Assembly: GCA_028404565.1 (NCBI GenBank)
Contig: JAOOBR010000006.1
Span: 1-54,652, forward strand
DNA length: 54,652 nt
Direction: 5' to 3'
Source of the DNA: Pseudomonadota bacterium
GTDB lineage: Bacteria > Pseudomonadota > Gammaproteobacteria > Magnimaribacterales > D2472
Part shown: piece after piece, positions 35,412-44,781 of the stretch
Layout of the letters: each line of letters begins with the position of its first letter
Numbering within the stretch: position 1 is the first letter of the stretch
The notes under the pieces: generated by a model
Told to the model about the DNA's origin: nothing
What the model saw: only the letters and a program-made list of their open reading frames with translations
The model's database searches: none
Translations under genes and position numbers: made by a program

Positions 35412-35630
35412 ATGGCAAAAGAAGATAATATTGAATTAGAAGGTTTAGTCATTGAGACCCTTCCAAATACTACTTTCAAGGTAAAGCTGGAAAACGATCA
35501 TATCATTACTGCTCATATCTCAGGAAAAATGAGAAAAAATTATATCAGGATCCTTACTGGAGATAAGGTTAAAGTAGAGATGTCTCCATATGATCTGACA
35601 AAGGGAAGAATTACGTTTAGAGGAAGATAA
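35412..35630 (+). CDS. infA: Translation initiation factor IF-1
   Basis: This 72-residue OB-fold protein begins [28 protein letters not shown] and has [36 protein letters not shown], the canonical IF-1 sequence. It binds the ribosomal A site during initiation. It abuts the convergent clpA stop with no spacer. clpA-infA neighbourhood is conserved in gammaproteobacteria. The start has no visible Shine-Dalgarno sequence. Confidence 0.97.
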   Translation: MAKEDNIELEGLVIETLPNTTFKVKLENDHIITAHISGKMRKNYIRILTGDKVKVEMSPYDLTKGRITFRGR

Positions 35631-37874
35631 TTATTTTTTAATCTTTGCAGTAACTTTCTTTTTAGTAAAACTTATCTTTTCACTCTTAATAGTAATATTG
35701 ATAACCCCACCCTCTTTTAAATCCTTATCTAGGATCTTATCGACAAGTGGTTTTTTAATATTGTCAGTAATAAATCTCTCCATAGGTCTTGCACCCATTT
35801 CTTTATTAAAGCTCTTTTCAGCAATCCATTTAAGTAGATCTTTTTTATAAACTATCTCTATATTTCTTTCATCAAGCTGCGCTTGAAGTTTTGTCATGAA
35901 TTTATCAGCTACTGATAAGATAACTTCAATATCAAGTGAATTAAACTCAATTATTTCATCAAGACGATTTCTAAACTCAGGTGAAAATAATCGTTTTAAT
36001 GATTCCATAGCATCTGATTGATTGGATTGCTCATTAAAACCAATATTTCTTTTCGATAGTAATTGAGCTCCTACATTTGTGGTCATAATAAGAACACAAT
36101 TTCTAAAATCGGCTTTTCTTCCATTATTATCAGTAAGAACACCAGCATCCATTACTTGAAGCAATATGTTGAATATATCTGGATGCGCCTTTTCAATTTC
36201 ATCTAAGAGAATTACGCTGTTAGGACTCTTTGTAACAGAGTCTGTAAGTAAACCACCTTGGTCTGAGCCAACATATCCTGGAGGAGCGCCTATTAATCTA
36301 GATACAGCGTGTCTCTCCATATATTCCGACATATCAAATCTCAATAAAGGAACACCTAGTATTGTTGATAGCTGTTTTGAAATTTCTGTCTTACCTACAC
36401 CCGTTGGGCCAGTAAATAGAAAAGAACCAATTGTTTTATTTTCATCTCTTAAACCAACTCGTGAAAGCTTAATAGCATTTGATAATACTTTTATAGCTTT
36501 ATCTTGACCAAAAATAACTGTTTTTAATTTAGTTTCTATATCTTTAAGATTTTCAACATCTGATGTACTGAGGTTCTTTTTAGGAATTTGAGTGATAAAT
36601 GAAATTGTATTTTCTATATCATGTGTACTTATTTTGATTGGATCATCATTATCTCTATAAAGGTTTTTTGATGCCCCAGTTTCATCTATAACATCAAATG
36701 CCTTGTCTGGTAGATATTTATCATTAATAAATTTATCTGAAAGGTTAACCGCAGCTACAATTGAATCATTTGAAAATTTTACATTATGATATTTTTCGAA
36801 TTCTTTTATTACACCATTAATAATAGTTATACATTCCTCAACTGAAGGTTCATTTACGTCTATCTTTTGAAATCTTCTAGCTAAAGCTTGATTTTTTGAG
36901 AATACATTACGATATTCCTGGAAAGTTGTTGATCCTATGCATCTTATATTTCCTTTAGCTAGTTCAGGTTTAAGAAGATTTGATACATCTAGAGACCCTC
37001 CTCCAGCTGAACCTGCACCAATAATTGTATGGATCTCATCAATAAATAAGATTGGATTTTTTTGAGACTTTAAGAAATTGATGACTTCTTTTATTCTCTT
37101 CTCAAAATCACCTCTATATTTGGTTCCTGCTATCAAAGAAGCAATATCAAGTGAAAATATAGAAAAGCTTTGAACGGATTTAGGAATTGAACCGTTATAG
37201 ATTTGCTGAGCAAGGCCTTCAACAAGAGCTGTTTTTCCAACACCAGATTCTCCAACAAGTATAGGATTGTTTTTATTTTTTCTTGAAAGAATTTGTACTA
37301 ATCTATTAAGTTCTTCTTCTCTTCCTATTAAAGTATCTAATTTGTTATTTTCAGCAAGTTTTTTTAAATCGATGAGATGGTTTGAGCTTTCATCTGATTT
37401 GCTATCTGTTAATTCTGTATCACTTGTTAGACCTAAATCTTCTTTCTTAGATTTTTTTCCATGAGAGATAAAAGTCACAACATCTAGTCTGCTTACTCCA
37501 TGCTTAGTTAGAAGGTAAACAGCATGTGATTCCTTTTCAGAAAAAATAGCTACGAGAATATTTATGTGCTTAACCAATCCTTTTCCAGATGATTGAACAT
37601 GAAAAACAGATCTTTGCAGGACTCTTTGAAATCCTAAGGTTGGTTGTGATGATTTAGCATTTTCACCTTTTGTAATAGCAGTATCTTGAAGAAACTCTTT
37701 AACATCATTATTTAAAGCTGAAATATTGCAGTTAGAAGCTTTTAATGCATCTCTTACTTCAAAATCTTCCATAATCATTAAGAGTAGATGTTCTACTGTA
37801 ATATACTGAAGACCAGTTTTTGTAGCCTGATCAAATAATGATGAAATTGAATTTTCTAGCTCTTTACTAAACAT
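35631..37874 (-). CDS. clpA: ATP-dependent Clp protease ATP-binding subunit ClpA
   Basis: ClpA unfolds substrates and feeds them to ClpP. The 747-residue protein has the Clp N-domain repeats (about 1-140), the first AAA+ domain with Walker A GESGVGKTALVEG and LFIDEIHTIIGAG, and the second with GPTGVGKTEISKQL and ILLDEIEKAHPD. A C-terminal D2-small domain ends it (KEMGARPMERFI). The absence of a long coiled-coil M-domain separates it from ClpB. It starts 2 nt after clpS, its adaptor. No clpP is in the window. Confidence 0.96.
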   Translation of the reverse strand: MFSKELENSISSLFDQATKTGLQYITVEHLLLMIMEDFEVRDALKASNCNISALNNDVKEFLQDTAITKGENAKSSQPTLGFQRVLQRSVFHVQSSGKGLVKHINILVAIFSEKESHAVYLLTKHGVSRLDVVTFISHGKKSKKEDLGLTSDTELTDSKSDESSNHLIDLKKLAENNKLDTLIGREEELNRLVQILSRKNKNNPILVGESGVGKTALVEGLAQQIYNGSIPKSVQSFSIFSLDIASLIAGTKYRGDFEKRIKEVINFLKSQKNPILFIDEIHTIIGAGSAGGGSLDVSNLLKPELAKGNIRCIGSTTFQEYRNVFSKNQALARRFQKIDVNEPSVEECITIINGVIKEFEKYHNVKFSNDSIVAAVNLSDKFINDKYLPDKAFDVIDETGASKNLYRDNDDPIKISTHDIENTISFITQIPKKNLSTSDVENLKDIETKLKTVIFGQDKAIKVLSNAIKLSRVGLRDENKTIGSFLFTGPTGVGKTEISKQLSTILGVPLLRFDMSEYMERHAVSRLIGAPPGYVGSDQGGLLTDSVTKSPNSVILLDEIEKAHPDIFNILLQVMDAGVLTDNNGRKADFRNCVLIMTTNVGAQLLSKRNIGFNEQSNQSDAMESLKRLFSPEFRNRLDEIIEFNSLDIEVILSVADKFMTKLQAQLDERNIEIVYKKDLLKWIAEKSFNKEMGARPMERFITDNIKKPLVDKILDKDLKEGGVINITIKSEKISFTKKKVTAKIKK

Positions 37875-37876
37875 AC

Positions 37877-38191
37877 CTAATCATAAATTGGTTTTACTAT
37901 ACTAATCAATGGATGATCATTAATTTTAGCAAGGTTATTAACTTCATAAGATTTTGTTTCTGCTAAGTCCTTAGTGAATATTCCACATGATGCTTCACCT
38001 TCGTTATGAACCTTAAGCATAATTTCATTTGCTTTTTGATCTGTGTGATTAAAAATTTCTTTTAAAACATAAACAACAAAATCCATAGGAGTAAAATCAT
38101 CATTTAATAAAATGACATCAAACATAGGTGGTTTTTTTGTTTTAGGTTTTAGCTCTTGGACTTTATTTTCAAACGACGCGATCTCAGACAT
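37877..38191 (-). CDS. clpS: ClpA adaptor protein ClpS
   Basis: ClpS delivers N-degron substrates to ClpAP. The 104-residue protein has the core PPMFDVILLNDDFTPMDFVVYVLKEIF with the NDD(F/Y)TPM motif that contacts N-terminal hydrophobic residues, and HNEGEASCGIFTKDLAE. It sits between icd (9 nt upstream) and clpA (2 nt downstream) on the same strand, suggesting that icd, clpS and clpA are read together. Confidence 0.97.
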   Translation of the reverse strand: MSEIASFENKVQELKPKTKKPPMFDVILLNDDFTPMDFVVYVLKEIFNHTDQKANEIMLKVHNEGEASCGIFTKDLAETKSYEVNNLAKINDHPLISIVKPIYD

Positions 38192-38200
38192 TAAATCCTT

Positions 38201-39454
38201 TTACATTCTTTTGATCATCTCTTTTGCAAAACCTGAGCAAGAAACAAGTGTAGCGTTATCCATTAATCTCTCAAAATCATAGGTTACATATCTATCTTGA
38301 ATAGTTTTTTCAATTGAGTTGATTAAAAGATCTGCAGCTTCATTCCAGTTTATATGTCTAAGCATCATTTCAGCGGAAAGAATTAAAGATAATGGATTAA
38401 CTTTATCTAGGCCAGCATATTTTGGTGCAGTTCCATGTGTAGCTTCAAACATCGCAGCCTCATCACCAATATTTGCACCAGGTGCAATACCTATACCACC
38501 AACCATTGCCGCTAGTGCATCTGAAAGGTAATCACCATTTAAATTCATTGTTGCAATAACATCATATTCTCTTGGTCTTAATAGTATTTGCTGTAAAAAA
38601 GCATCGCATATAACGTCTTTTACTATTATTTTTCTCCCGTTGTTGGGATTAATAAAGTAATGCCATGGACCTCCATCAAGATCATCACCATCGAATTCTT
38701 CTCTACAAAGCTCGTACCCCCAATCTCTAAATGCACCTTCAGTAAATTTCATAATATTTCCTTTGTGTACTAGAGTGACAGAGGATCTATCTTGTTCGAT
38801 AGCATATTCAAATGCTCTCTTTACTAGCCTTTTTGTTCCCTCTTCTGATATTGGTTTTACACCCAGTCCAACATTTTGTGGGAATCTTATCTGATCGACA
38901 TTGAATTTATCTTGAAGTATTTTCACTAATTCTGCAGATTCATTTGAGTCAGACGCAAACTCTACACCAGCGTAAATATCTTCTGAGTTTTCTCTAAAGA
39001 TTACCATATCAACATCACCTGGAACCTTTACTGGGCTAGGAACACCAGTAAACCATCTAACTGGACGTAAACATACATATAGATCAAGAATTTGTCTTAG
39101 TGAAACATTTAATGATCTTATGCCTCCACCAACAGGCGTTGTTAAAGGTCCTTTAATACTTACAACATACTCACGAAGAGCATCTAAGGTCTCATCTGGT
39201 AACCATTCATCTTTACCATAAACTTTAGTAGATTTTTCACCGCAATATATTTCCATCCAAGATATAGATTTTTCTTCTCCATAAGCTTTTTCAACAGCGG
39301 CATCAACAACATCAATCATAGCCGGTGTTATATCTGAACCAATACCATCACCCTCTATAAATGGAATTATTGGATTATTAGGAACAGTCAAGACTCCATC
39401 TTTTAAAGTTATTTTTTCACCTGATTCAGGAATTTTTATATTTTTATAGCTCAA
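38201..39454 (-). CDS. icd: NADP-type isocitrate dehydrogenase
   Basis: Icd converts isocitrate to 2-oxoglutarate in the TCA cycle. It follows the E. coli enzyme closely: [17 protein letters not shown], the substrate-binding serine in [27 protein letters not shown], and [19 protein letters not shown] chose TTG at the complement of 39452-39454 ([12 protein letters not shown], 417 residues), because AAAGGA lies 6 nt before it and the length equals the family norm. The frame extends to another TTG at 39478. The enzyme competes with isocitrate lyase (aceA, in this window) for substrate. Confidence 0.95.
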   Translation of the reverse strand: MSYKNIKIPESGEKITLKDGVLTVPNNPIIPFIEGDGIGSDITPAMIDVVDAAVEKAYGEEKSISWMEIYCGEKSTKVYGKDEWLPDETLDALREYVVSIKGPLTTPVGGGIRSLNVSLRQILDLYVCLRPVRWFTGVPSPVKVPGDVDMVIFRENSEDIYAGVEFASDSNESAELVKILQDKFNVDQIRFPQNVGLGVKPISEEGTKRLVKRAFEYAIEQDRSSVTLVHKGNIMKFTEGAFRDWGYELCREEFDGDDLDGGPWHYFINPNNGRKIIVKDVICDAFLQQILLRPREYDVIATMNLNGDYLSDALAAMVGGIGIAPGANIGDEAAMFEATHGTAPKYAGLDKVNPLSLILSAEMMLRHINWNEAADLLINSIEKTIQDRYVTYDFERLMDNATLVSCSGFAKEMIKRM

Positions 39455-39492
39455 TTTATATCCTTTAATATTTAACAAATTTTGTGATGCAA

Positions 39493-39520
39493 ATTATACT
39501 CCTTATAAAAATTATTTTAA
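39493..39520 (-). promoter_or_regulatory. Candidate sigma-70-type promoter for icd-clpS-clpA
   Basis: On the minus strand TTAAAA (complement of 39515-39520) is followed by a 16-nt spacer and a perfect TATAAT (complement of 39493-39498), about 38 nt before the chosen icd start. It lies in the 85-nt gap shared with the divergent mnmA. Confidence 0.5.
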
Positions 39521-39539
39521 TAGATAATAAAAAATAAAT

Positions 39540-40625
39540 ATGTCTAATAAAACAGTAGTTATAGGTATGTCTGGTGGAGTAGATTCGTCTGTTTCAGCAT
39601 ATCTATTAAAAAAACAGGGATTTAATGTAATTGGATTATTTATGAAAAATTGGCAATCTGAACCAGGAGAAGTTTGTACATCTGAAATTGACTTCAAAGA
39701 TGCCTCAGAAGTTTGCGATATACTTGATATTCCCCTTCACAAAGCTAACTTTTCGGATGATTACTGGCATAGAGTTTTTAAGCAATTTCTCTCAGAGCAT
39801 GAAAAAGGACGAACTCCTAATCCAGATATTCTATGCAATAGAGAAATAAAATTTAAATCTTTTTATGATTATGCTTTAAAGATAGGCGCTGACTTCATAG
39901 CTACTGGGCATTATGCAAAAGTTGAAAATGATGATGGAGAAGCAAAACTATATAGGTCTAAAGATATTGATAAAGATCAAACATATTTTTTGCATGAAGT
40001 TAGTTCAAAAGAATTTAGTAAATCTATATTCCCTCTTTCTGATATCTATAAATCTGAAGTAAGGGATATTGCTAAAGAACTAAATTTGAATATTCATTCA
40101 AAAAAAGATTCTGTAGGAATATGTTTCGTAGGCGAAAAGAATTTAAGAGATTTCTTAAATAGATTTATTAAATTTGAGAAAGGTAATATTTTAAATACTG
40201 ATAATGAGATTATCGGTGAGCATAACGGATCTATTCTATATACAATTGGACAAAGACAAGGTTTAGGTATCGGCGGGATCAAAGATAAAGATGAACTGCC
40301 TTGGTATGTTTATGGAAAGAATATAAGTAAAAATGAAATATATGTATGCCAGGGTGTAGATAACCAGCTTCTCTATACTGAAAATATCACACTAAATAAT
40401 ATTCATTGGATTAATAAATCAAAAAAGTTTAAAAATTTAGATTGCTTAGTACAGATTAGGCATCGCCATAAGCCAGTAAAATGCAATATTGAATTTAATG
40501 AAGGATTTAGAGTTACCTTTAATGAAGAAATCCGAGGTGTAGCACCTGGTCAATCAGCTGTCTTTTATAAAGATAACTTATGTTTGGGTGGTGGTGTTAT
40601 TGAAGCAAGAAATAATGATTTATAA
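39540..40625 (+). CDS. mnmA: tRNA-specific 2-thiouridylase MnmA
   Basis: MnmA thiolates U34 of Lys, Glu and Gln tRNAs. The 361-residue protein has the PP-loop GMSGGVDSSV near residue 9, FMKNWQSE, the catalytic cysteine in PNPDILCNREIKF, FIATGHYAK and the second cysteine in SVGICFVG. The C-terminal beta-barrel includes YTIGQRQGLGIGG. The ATG has no ribosome binding sequence in front of it. In E. coli, hflD lies between mnmA and purB; here purB follows after only 8 nt. Confidence 0.96.
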   Translation: MSNKTVVIGMSGGVDSSVSAYLLKKQGFNVIGLFMKNWQSEPGEVCTSEIDFKDASEVCDILDIPLHKANFSDDYWHRVFKQFLSEHEKGRTPNPDILCNREIKFKSFYDYALKIGADFIATGHYAKVENDDGEAKLYRSKDIDKDQTYFLHEVSSKEFSKSIFPLSDIYKSEVRDIAKELNLNIHSKKDSVGICFVGEKNLRDFLNRFIKFEKGNILNTDNEIIGEHNGSILYTIGQRQGLGIGGIKDKDELPWYVYGKNISKNEIYVCQGVDNQLLYTENITLNNIHWINKSKKFKNLDCLVQIRHRHKPVKCNIEFNEGFRVTFNEEIRGVAPGQSAVFYKDNLCLGGGVIEARNNDL

Positions 40626-40633
40626 TTTTAAAT

Positions 40634-41980
40634 ATGAATAACTCCATTAATAATTTATCCCCTTTAGACGGAAGATATTCCAATAAAGTATCTGAAATTA
40701 CTGAGCTTTTTAGTGAAAAAGCACTTATCCAGAAAAGATTTATTATTGAAATTGAATGGTTACTATTTGTTTTGAATGAAAGTTTTTATAAAACTATCAA
40801 AATATCAAAAGTTGATATCAATAGGATAAACAAATTTAAAAATAATTTTGATCAGTCATATGCAAGAAAAATAAAATCTATTGAAAATAAAACCAATCAT
40901 GATGTTAAAGCTGTTGAATATTTTATTAATGATCATTTTAAGAAAAATAACCTAAAAAAATTTATTCCTTATGTTCATTTAGGTTTAACTTCGGAGGATG
41001 TTAATTCTCTTGCTTATGCGCTAATGATAAGAGAAATAAAAAATGAAACTATCGTTTCAATTAGTTTGCTGAACAAACAGTTAAAATCTTTAGCAAATAA
41101 ATATAAGAAAATATCATTTTTAGCACGAACTCATGGTCAACCTGCGTCCCCTTCTACACTTGGTAAAGAAATACTTGTATTTCATAAAAGACTAGAAAGA
41201 CAGATAGATCAGTTAAAAAGTATTAAGCCTATGGCGAAATGGGGAGGAGCTACAGGAAACTATCATACAATTCTTTTAGCTAATATAAATAAAGATCCAG
41301 TTAGGATAGCAACAAAATTTATTAGGAAGTTTAAAGTTGAACATAATATGGTTACCACACAAATTGAACCACATGATTGGATAGCTGAAACATGTCATGC
41401 GCTTATCAGGGTTAATAATATTGTAAATGATCTAAATAATGATATGTGGATGTATATTGCTAATGACATTTTTAGCTTAAAAACAATAAAAGATGAGGTT
41501 GGGTCATCAACAATGCCTCACAAAGTTAATCCAATAGATTTTGAAAACTCTGAGGGAAATATAGGCCTAGCAAACTCTATGCTTAATTTTTTTGCTGAAA
41601 AACTTCCAATATCTAGATTGCAAAGAGATTTAAGTGATTCAACTTCATTGAGAAATATAGGTGTTGCTTTTGGATATTCTGTAATTTCTTATAAGTCAAC
41701 TTTAAGAGGATTACAAAAAATAACTCCAAATAAAAATAAAATAAATGAAGAGCTAGATAATAGCTGGATTGTTTTAAGTGAAGCTGTGCAAACAATAATG
41801 CGCCTAGAAAATATAGAGAATGCATATGAAAAACTAAAAGATTTAACAAGAGGTAAAAATCTAAATAAGGAGCAATATCTTGAATTTGTTGAAGATTTGG
41901 ATATTACACAAAAGAATAAAGACTATTTAAAAAGTTTAAATCCGAGAAACTACATTGGAGTTGCTCCAAAACTTAAATAA
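40634..41980 (+). CDS. purB: Adenylosuccinate lyase
   Basis: PurB cleaves SAICAR and adenylosuccinate in purine synthesis. The 448-residue protein begins with SPLDGRYSNKVSEI, has TNHDVKAVEYFI, the catalytic histidine region ARTHGQPASPSTLGKE and the signature SSTMPHKVNPIDFENSEGN with the mobile-loop serine. Length and sequence match the E. coli-type enzyme. It is co-directional with mnmA, as in related genomes. Confidence 0.96.
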   Translation: MNNSINNLSPLDGRYSNKVSEITELFSEKALIQKRFIIEIEWLLFVLNESFYKTIKISKVDINRINKFKNNFDQSYARKIKSIENKTNHDVKAVEYFINDHFKKNNLKKFIPYVHLGLTSEDVNSLAYALMIREIKNETIVSISLLNKQLKSLANKYKKISFLARTHGQPASPSTLGKEILVFHKRLERQIDQLKSIKPMAKWGGATGNYHTILLANINKDPVRIATKFIRKFKVEHNMVTTQIEPHDWIAETCHALIRVNNIVNDLNNDMWMYIANDIFSLKTIKDEVGSSTMPHKVNPIDFENSEGNIGLANSMLNFFAEKLPISRLQRDLSDSTSLRNIGVAFGYSVISYKSTLRGLQKITPNKNKINEELDNSWIVLSEAVQTIMRLENIENAYEKLKDLTRGKNLNKEQYLEFVEDLDITQKNKDYLKSLNPRNYIGVAPKLK

Positions 41981-42035
41981 ATGTTTATATTTCGAGCATA
42001 AAATACTATTATGGAAAACCTTTTGAGGTATCAAT

Positions 42036-43619
42036 ATGAAAAAATATAGCGATCTTATTAAAGAGATTAAGAATTCTGAAAATTTTAAAAATTCTTCATG
42101 GGAATCTATTAATCCCGAATATGTAGCAAGGATGCAACTTCAAAACAGATTTAAGTCTGGAATTGAAATAGCTAAATATAATGCTGCGATCATGAGAAAA
42201 GATATGGATGATTATGATAATGATTCTTCAAAATATACTCAGTCTCTTGGTTGTTGGCATGGCTTTATAGGGCAACAAAAACTAATATCAATAAAAAAAC
42301 ATTTTGATACTAACGATAAGAAATATCTTTACCTTTCAGGTTGGATGATAGCGGCTCTTAGATCACAATTTGGACCTCTGCCAGATCAGTCGATGCATGA
42401 GAAAACTTCTGTTGCTAGTTTGATAAACGAACTCTATACATTCTTAAGACAGGCTGATGCAAGAGAGCTTGGTGGGCTCTTTAGAGAGTTAGATGAAGCA
42501 AGTGATGAAAATGATAGAAAAGAAATTATCAACAAAATAGATAATTATCAAACTCATGTTGTTCCTATCATTGCTGATATAGATGCAGGATTTGGTAATG
42601 AAGAAGCTACATACTTAATGGCAAAGCAAATGATAGAAGCTGGCGCATGTGCGATTCAAATAGAAAATCAGGTATCAGATGAAAAACAATGCGGTCATCA
42701 AGATGGAAAAGTAACTGTTCCTCATGCTGAATTTTTAGCAAAAATTAATGCTGTTAGATATGCATTTCTTGAGCTTGGTGTTGATGATGGAATTATAGTA
42801 GCTAGAACAGACTCTCTTGGCGCTGGATTAACTGCAAAAATTGCAATAACAAAAGAAGTTGGTGACTTGGGTGACCAATATAACTCTTTCTTGGATACAG
42901 AAGAAGTTAATGAAACAGATATTAAACATGGAGATGTGATGATTAATCATCATGGAAAAATTGTTAGACCAAAAAGATTACCTTCGAATCTTTATAAATT
43001 TAAAGAAGGTACAGGTGAAGCTAGGTGTATTTTGGATTCTATTACAAGCCTACAAAGCGGTGCTGATTTAATTTGGATTGAAACAGAAAAACCACATATA
43101 GGGCAAATTGCAGAGATGATGAATGAAATTAAGAAAGTTGTACCTAATGCAAAGCTTGTTTATAACAACAGTCCGTCATTCAATTGGACTCTTAATTTTA
43201 GACAGCAAGTCTTTGATGCATGGGAACAAGAAGGTAAGGACGTAACACAATATGAAAAAGATGATTTGATGGCTGAAAAATATGATTCTACAGAACTAGC
43301 AATTGAGGCCGATGAAAAAATAAGAACATTTCAGGCTGATGCTGCAAAAGAAGCAGGTATCTTTCATCACCTAATAACACTTCCTACATATCATACTGCT
43401 GCCCTTTCTACAGATAATCTAGCTAAAGCATATTTTGGTGATGACGGTATGTTAGGTTATGTTAAAAACGTTCAAAGGCAAGAGATTAGACAAGGTATTG
43501 CCTGCGTCAAGCATCAAAATATGGCTGGTTCAGATATGGGCGATGATCATAAAGAATATTTTGCTGGTGAGGCTGCTCTAAAAGCTGCCGGTAAAGATAA
43601 TACTATGAATCAGTTTTAA
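42036..43619 (+). CDS. aceA: Isocitrate lyase, long (Pseudomonas-type) form
   Basis: AceA splits isocitrate to glyoxylate and succinate, the entry to the glyoxylate shunt needed for growth on acetate or fatty acids. The 527-residue protein has DIDAGFGNEEATYLMAKQMIEAGACAIQIENQ. Its catalytic loop is KQCGH (217-221), where the common form is KKCGH. NNSPSFNWTLNF and HHLITLPTYHTAAL also fit the longer isocitrate lyase branch. TTTTGAGGTATCAAT gives a ribosome binding site. No malate synthase is nearby. The 3' end overlaps the convergent nqrM by 17 nt. Confidence 0.94.
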   Translation: MKKYSDLIKEIKNSENFKNSSWESINPEYVARMQLQNRFKSGIEIAKYNAAIMRKDMDDYDNDSSKYTQSLGCWHGFIGQQKLISIKKHFDTNDKKYLYLSGWMIAALRSQFGPLPDQSMHEKTSVASLINELYTFLRQADARELGGLFRELDEASDENDRKEIINKIDNYQTHVVPIIADIDAGFGNEEATYLMAKQMIEAGACAIQIENQVSDEKQCGHQDGKVTVPHAEFLAKINAVRYAFLELGVDDGIIVARTDSLGAGLTAKIAITKEVGDLGDQYNSFLDTEEVNETDIKHGDVMINHHGKIVRPKRLPSNLYKFKEGTGEARCILDSITSLQSGADLIWIETEKPHIGQIAEMMNEIKKVVPNAKLVYNNSPSFNWTLNFRQQVFDAWEQEGKDVTQYEKDDLMAEKYDSTELAIEADEKIRTFQADAAKEAGIFHHLITLPTYHTAALSTDNLAKAYFGDDGMLGYVKNVQRQEIRQGIACVKHQNMAGSDMGDDHKEYFAGEAALKAAGKDNTMNQF

Positions 43620-43785
43620 TACAATCACCCTGTTCTTTTCCACAAAACTCGCAAGGTGCACCTTCCTCAAAGGTTGAGAGGCCACCGCATGAACCTTGCA
43701 AAGGTTTATTATTAAGAATAAAACCAGCAGCAAGACCACAAATTGCAAGCGCAAAGACTAAAGATGCGATTAATATCTCACTCAT
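43603..43785 (-). CDS. nqrM: Na+-NQR maturation factor NqrM
   Basis: This 60-residue protein has one N-terminal membrane helix (about 4-25) and four cysteines in GSCGGL, PCEFCGKEQGDC. That pattern is the NqrM (DUF539) family, thought to deliver iron for the Fe site between NqrD and NqrE. It is the last gene of the nqr operon and overlaps the apbE stop by 8 nt. Confidence 0.92.
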   Translation of the reverse strand: MSEILIASLVFALAICGLAAGFILNNKPLQGSCGGLSTFEEGAPCEFCGKEQGDCIKTDS

Positions 43786-44779
43786 AATTCATATTTTGCC
43801 ATGATTTTGATTCAAAATACTTAATTAAGCCATCACTAATATAAATAATCTTAACTTTTATACCTAATGATTCTGATAACTCTACAGACTCATCAAGTGA
43901 CATAATGTTAAACGCTGTTGCAAATGCATCAGCTCTACTAACTGACGATTCATCTAAAACAGTTACGGAAAGCACATTATTATCTTTAGATTTAGTAATT
44001 CTTGGATCTATAGAATGAGATACTAGCTCACCATCAAGATACTTAAAGTTTAAATAATCACCAGAAGTTGCAACACCGATGAATTTACTAGAGTTAGTCA
44101 CTGTAAATGAAACATTTTGCTGCAAAGATTGAGGGTCTTGAATACCAATAGTCCAAACACCATTTTTAGATGATCCATTAGCTGCAATCTCACCACCAAT
44201 ATCAATTAAATAATTATTAAAATTATTTGCTAAGAGATAATCAGAAATTGCATCTACAGCATAACCCTTAGCTACTGATGATAGGTCAAAAACAACATCT
44301 TTGTATTTAGAGATACTTTTATTTTTATCATCAATCGAAAACTTTAAGGAATAGGATTCAAATACATACTGATTATCAAGAAATAAATTAGGGCCAAACC
44401 CAAGGTTATTTACAAGAGAACCTACTGTTATGTCGTATACACCATTAGTTTTATCTGAAACATCCAATGCAATCTTAATAATTTCATACAGTTCATCTGA
44501 AAGAAAAAACTCTTTATCGATATCATAAAAATTTAACTTATTAACTTCAGAATTTTGCTTATAGTTTGATGCAATTAAATCAATATCATTGAGAATATCC
44601 TCTATTTCATCAATATATTGTTGATTTATAAATTCTTTAGAGGATATTTTCCAATAAGTACCATAGATCTCCCCTTGATAGATATAATTATTCTTTTGAT
44701 TGTAGTCGTAAGCGAAATAGATGCAGACTAAACCAACAACAAGGGCTATGAACTTAGAAATATTTGGTCTTGTAATAAT
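43778..44779 (-). CDS. apbE: FAD:protein FMN transferase ApbE, apparently starting at a non-standard ATT codon
   Basis: ApbE attaches FMN to threonines of NqrB and NqrC. The conserved C-terminal part (GVYDITVGSLVNNLGFGP, VFDLSSVAKGYAVDAISDYL, YLIDIGGEIAANG, SISRADAFATAFNIMSL-like region) is clear. Translating further upstream in the same frame continues the family sequence without a break: an anchor helix KFIALVVGLVCIYFAY, then YGTYWKISS and SNYKQNSEVNKLN. No ATG, GTG or TTG exists in that stretch back to the in-frame stop at 44795-44797. ATT codons at 44777-44779 and 44774-44776 follow GGTGGT at 5-8 nt, the best start guess, giving about 333 residues. A TTG at 44465-44467 would remove about 105 conserved residues. 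Confidence 0.85.
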   Translation of the reverse strand: MITRPNISKFIALVVGLVCIYFAYDYNQKNNYIYQGEIYGTYWKISSKEFINQQYIDEIEDILNDIDLIASNYKQNSEVNKLNFYDIDKEFFLSDELYEIIKIALDVSDKTNGVYDITVGSLVNNLGFGPNLFLDNQYVFESYSLKFSIDDKNKSISKYKDVVFDLSSVAKGYAVDAISDYLLANNFNNYLIDIGGEIAANGSSKNGVWTIGIQDPQSLQQNVSFTVTNSSKFIGVATSGDYLNFKYLDGELVSHSIDPRITKSKDNNVLSVTVLDESSVSRADAFATAFNIMSLDESVELSESLGIKVKIIYISDGLIKYFESKSWQNMNYE

Positions 44780-44781
44780 AA

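Noticed and set aside
39455-39478. TTG 39478 as icd start
   Set aside because: A second TTG at 39454 has AAAGGA in front and gives the normal length and N-terminus.
44465-44467. TTG as the apbE start
   Set aside because: It lies inside the conserved domain and would remove about 105 family-like residues, including the anchor.
44468-44781. A 300-nt intergenic region between nqrF and a short apbE
   Set aside because: Translation in the apbE frame shows continuous ApbE sequence and an anchor helix, so this is coding.
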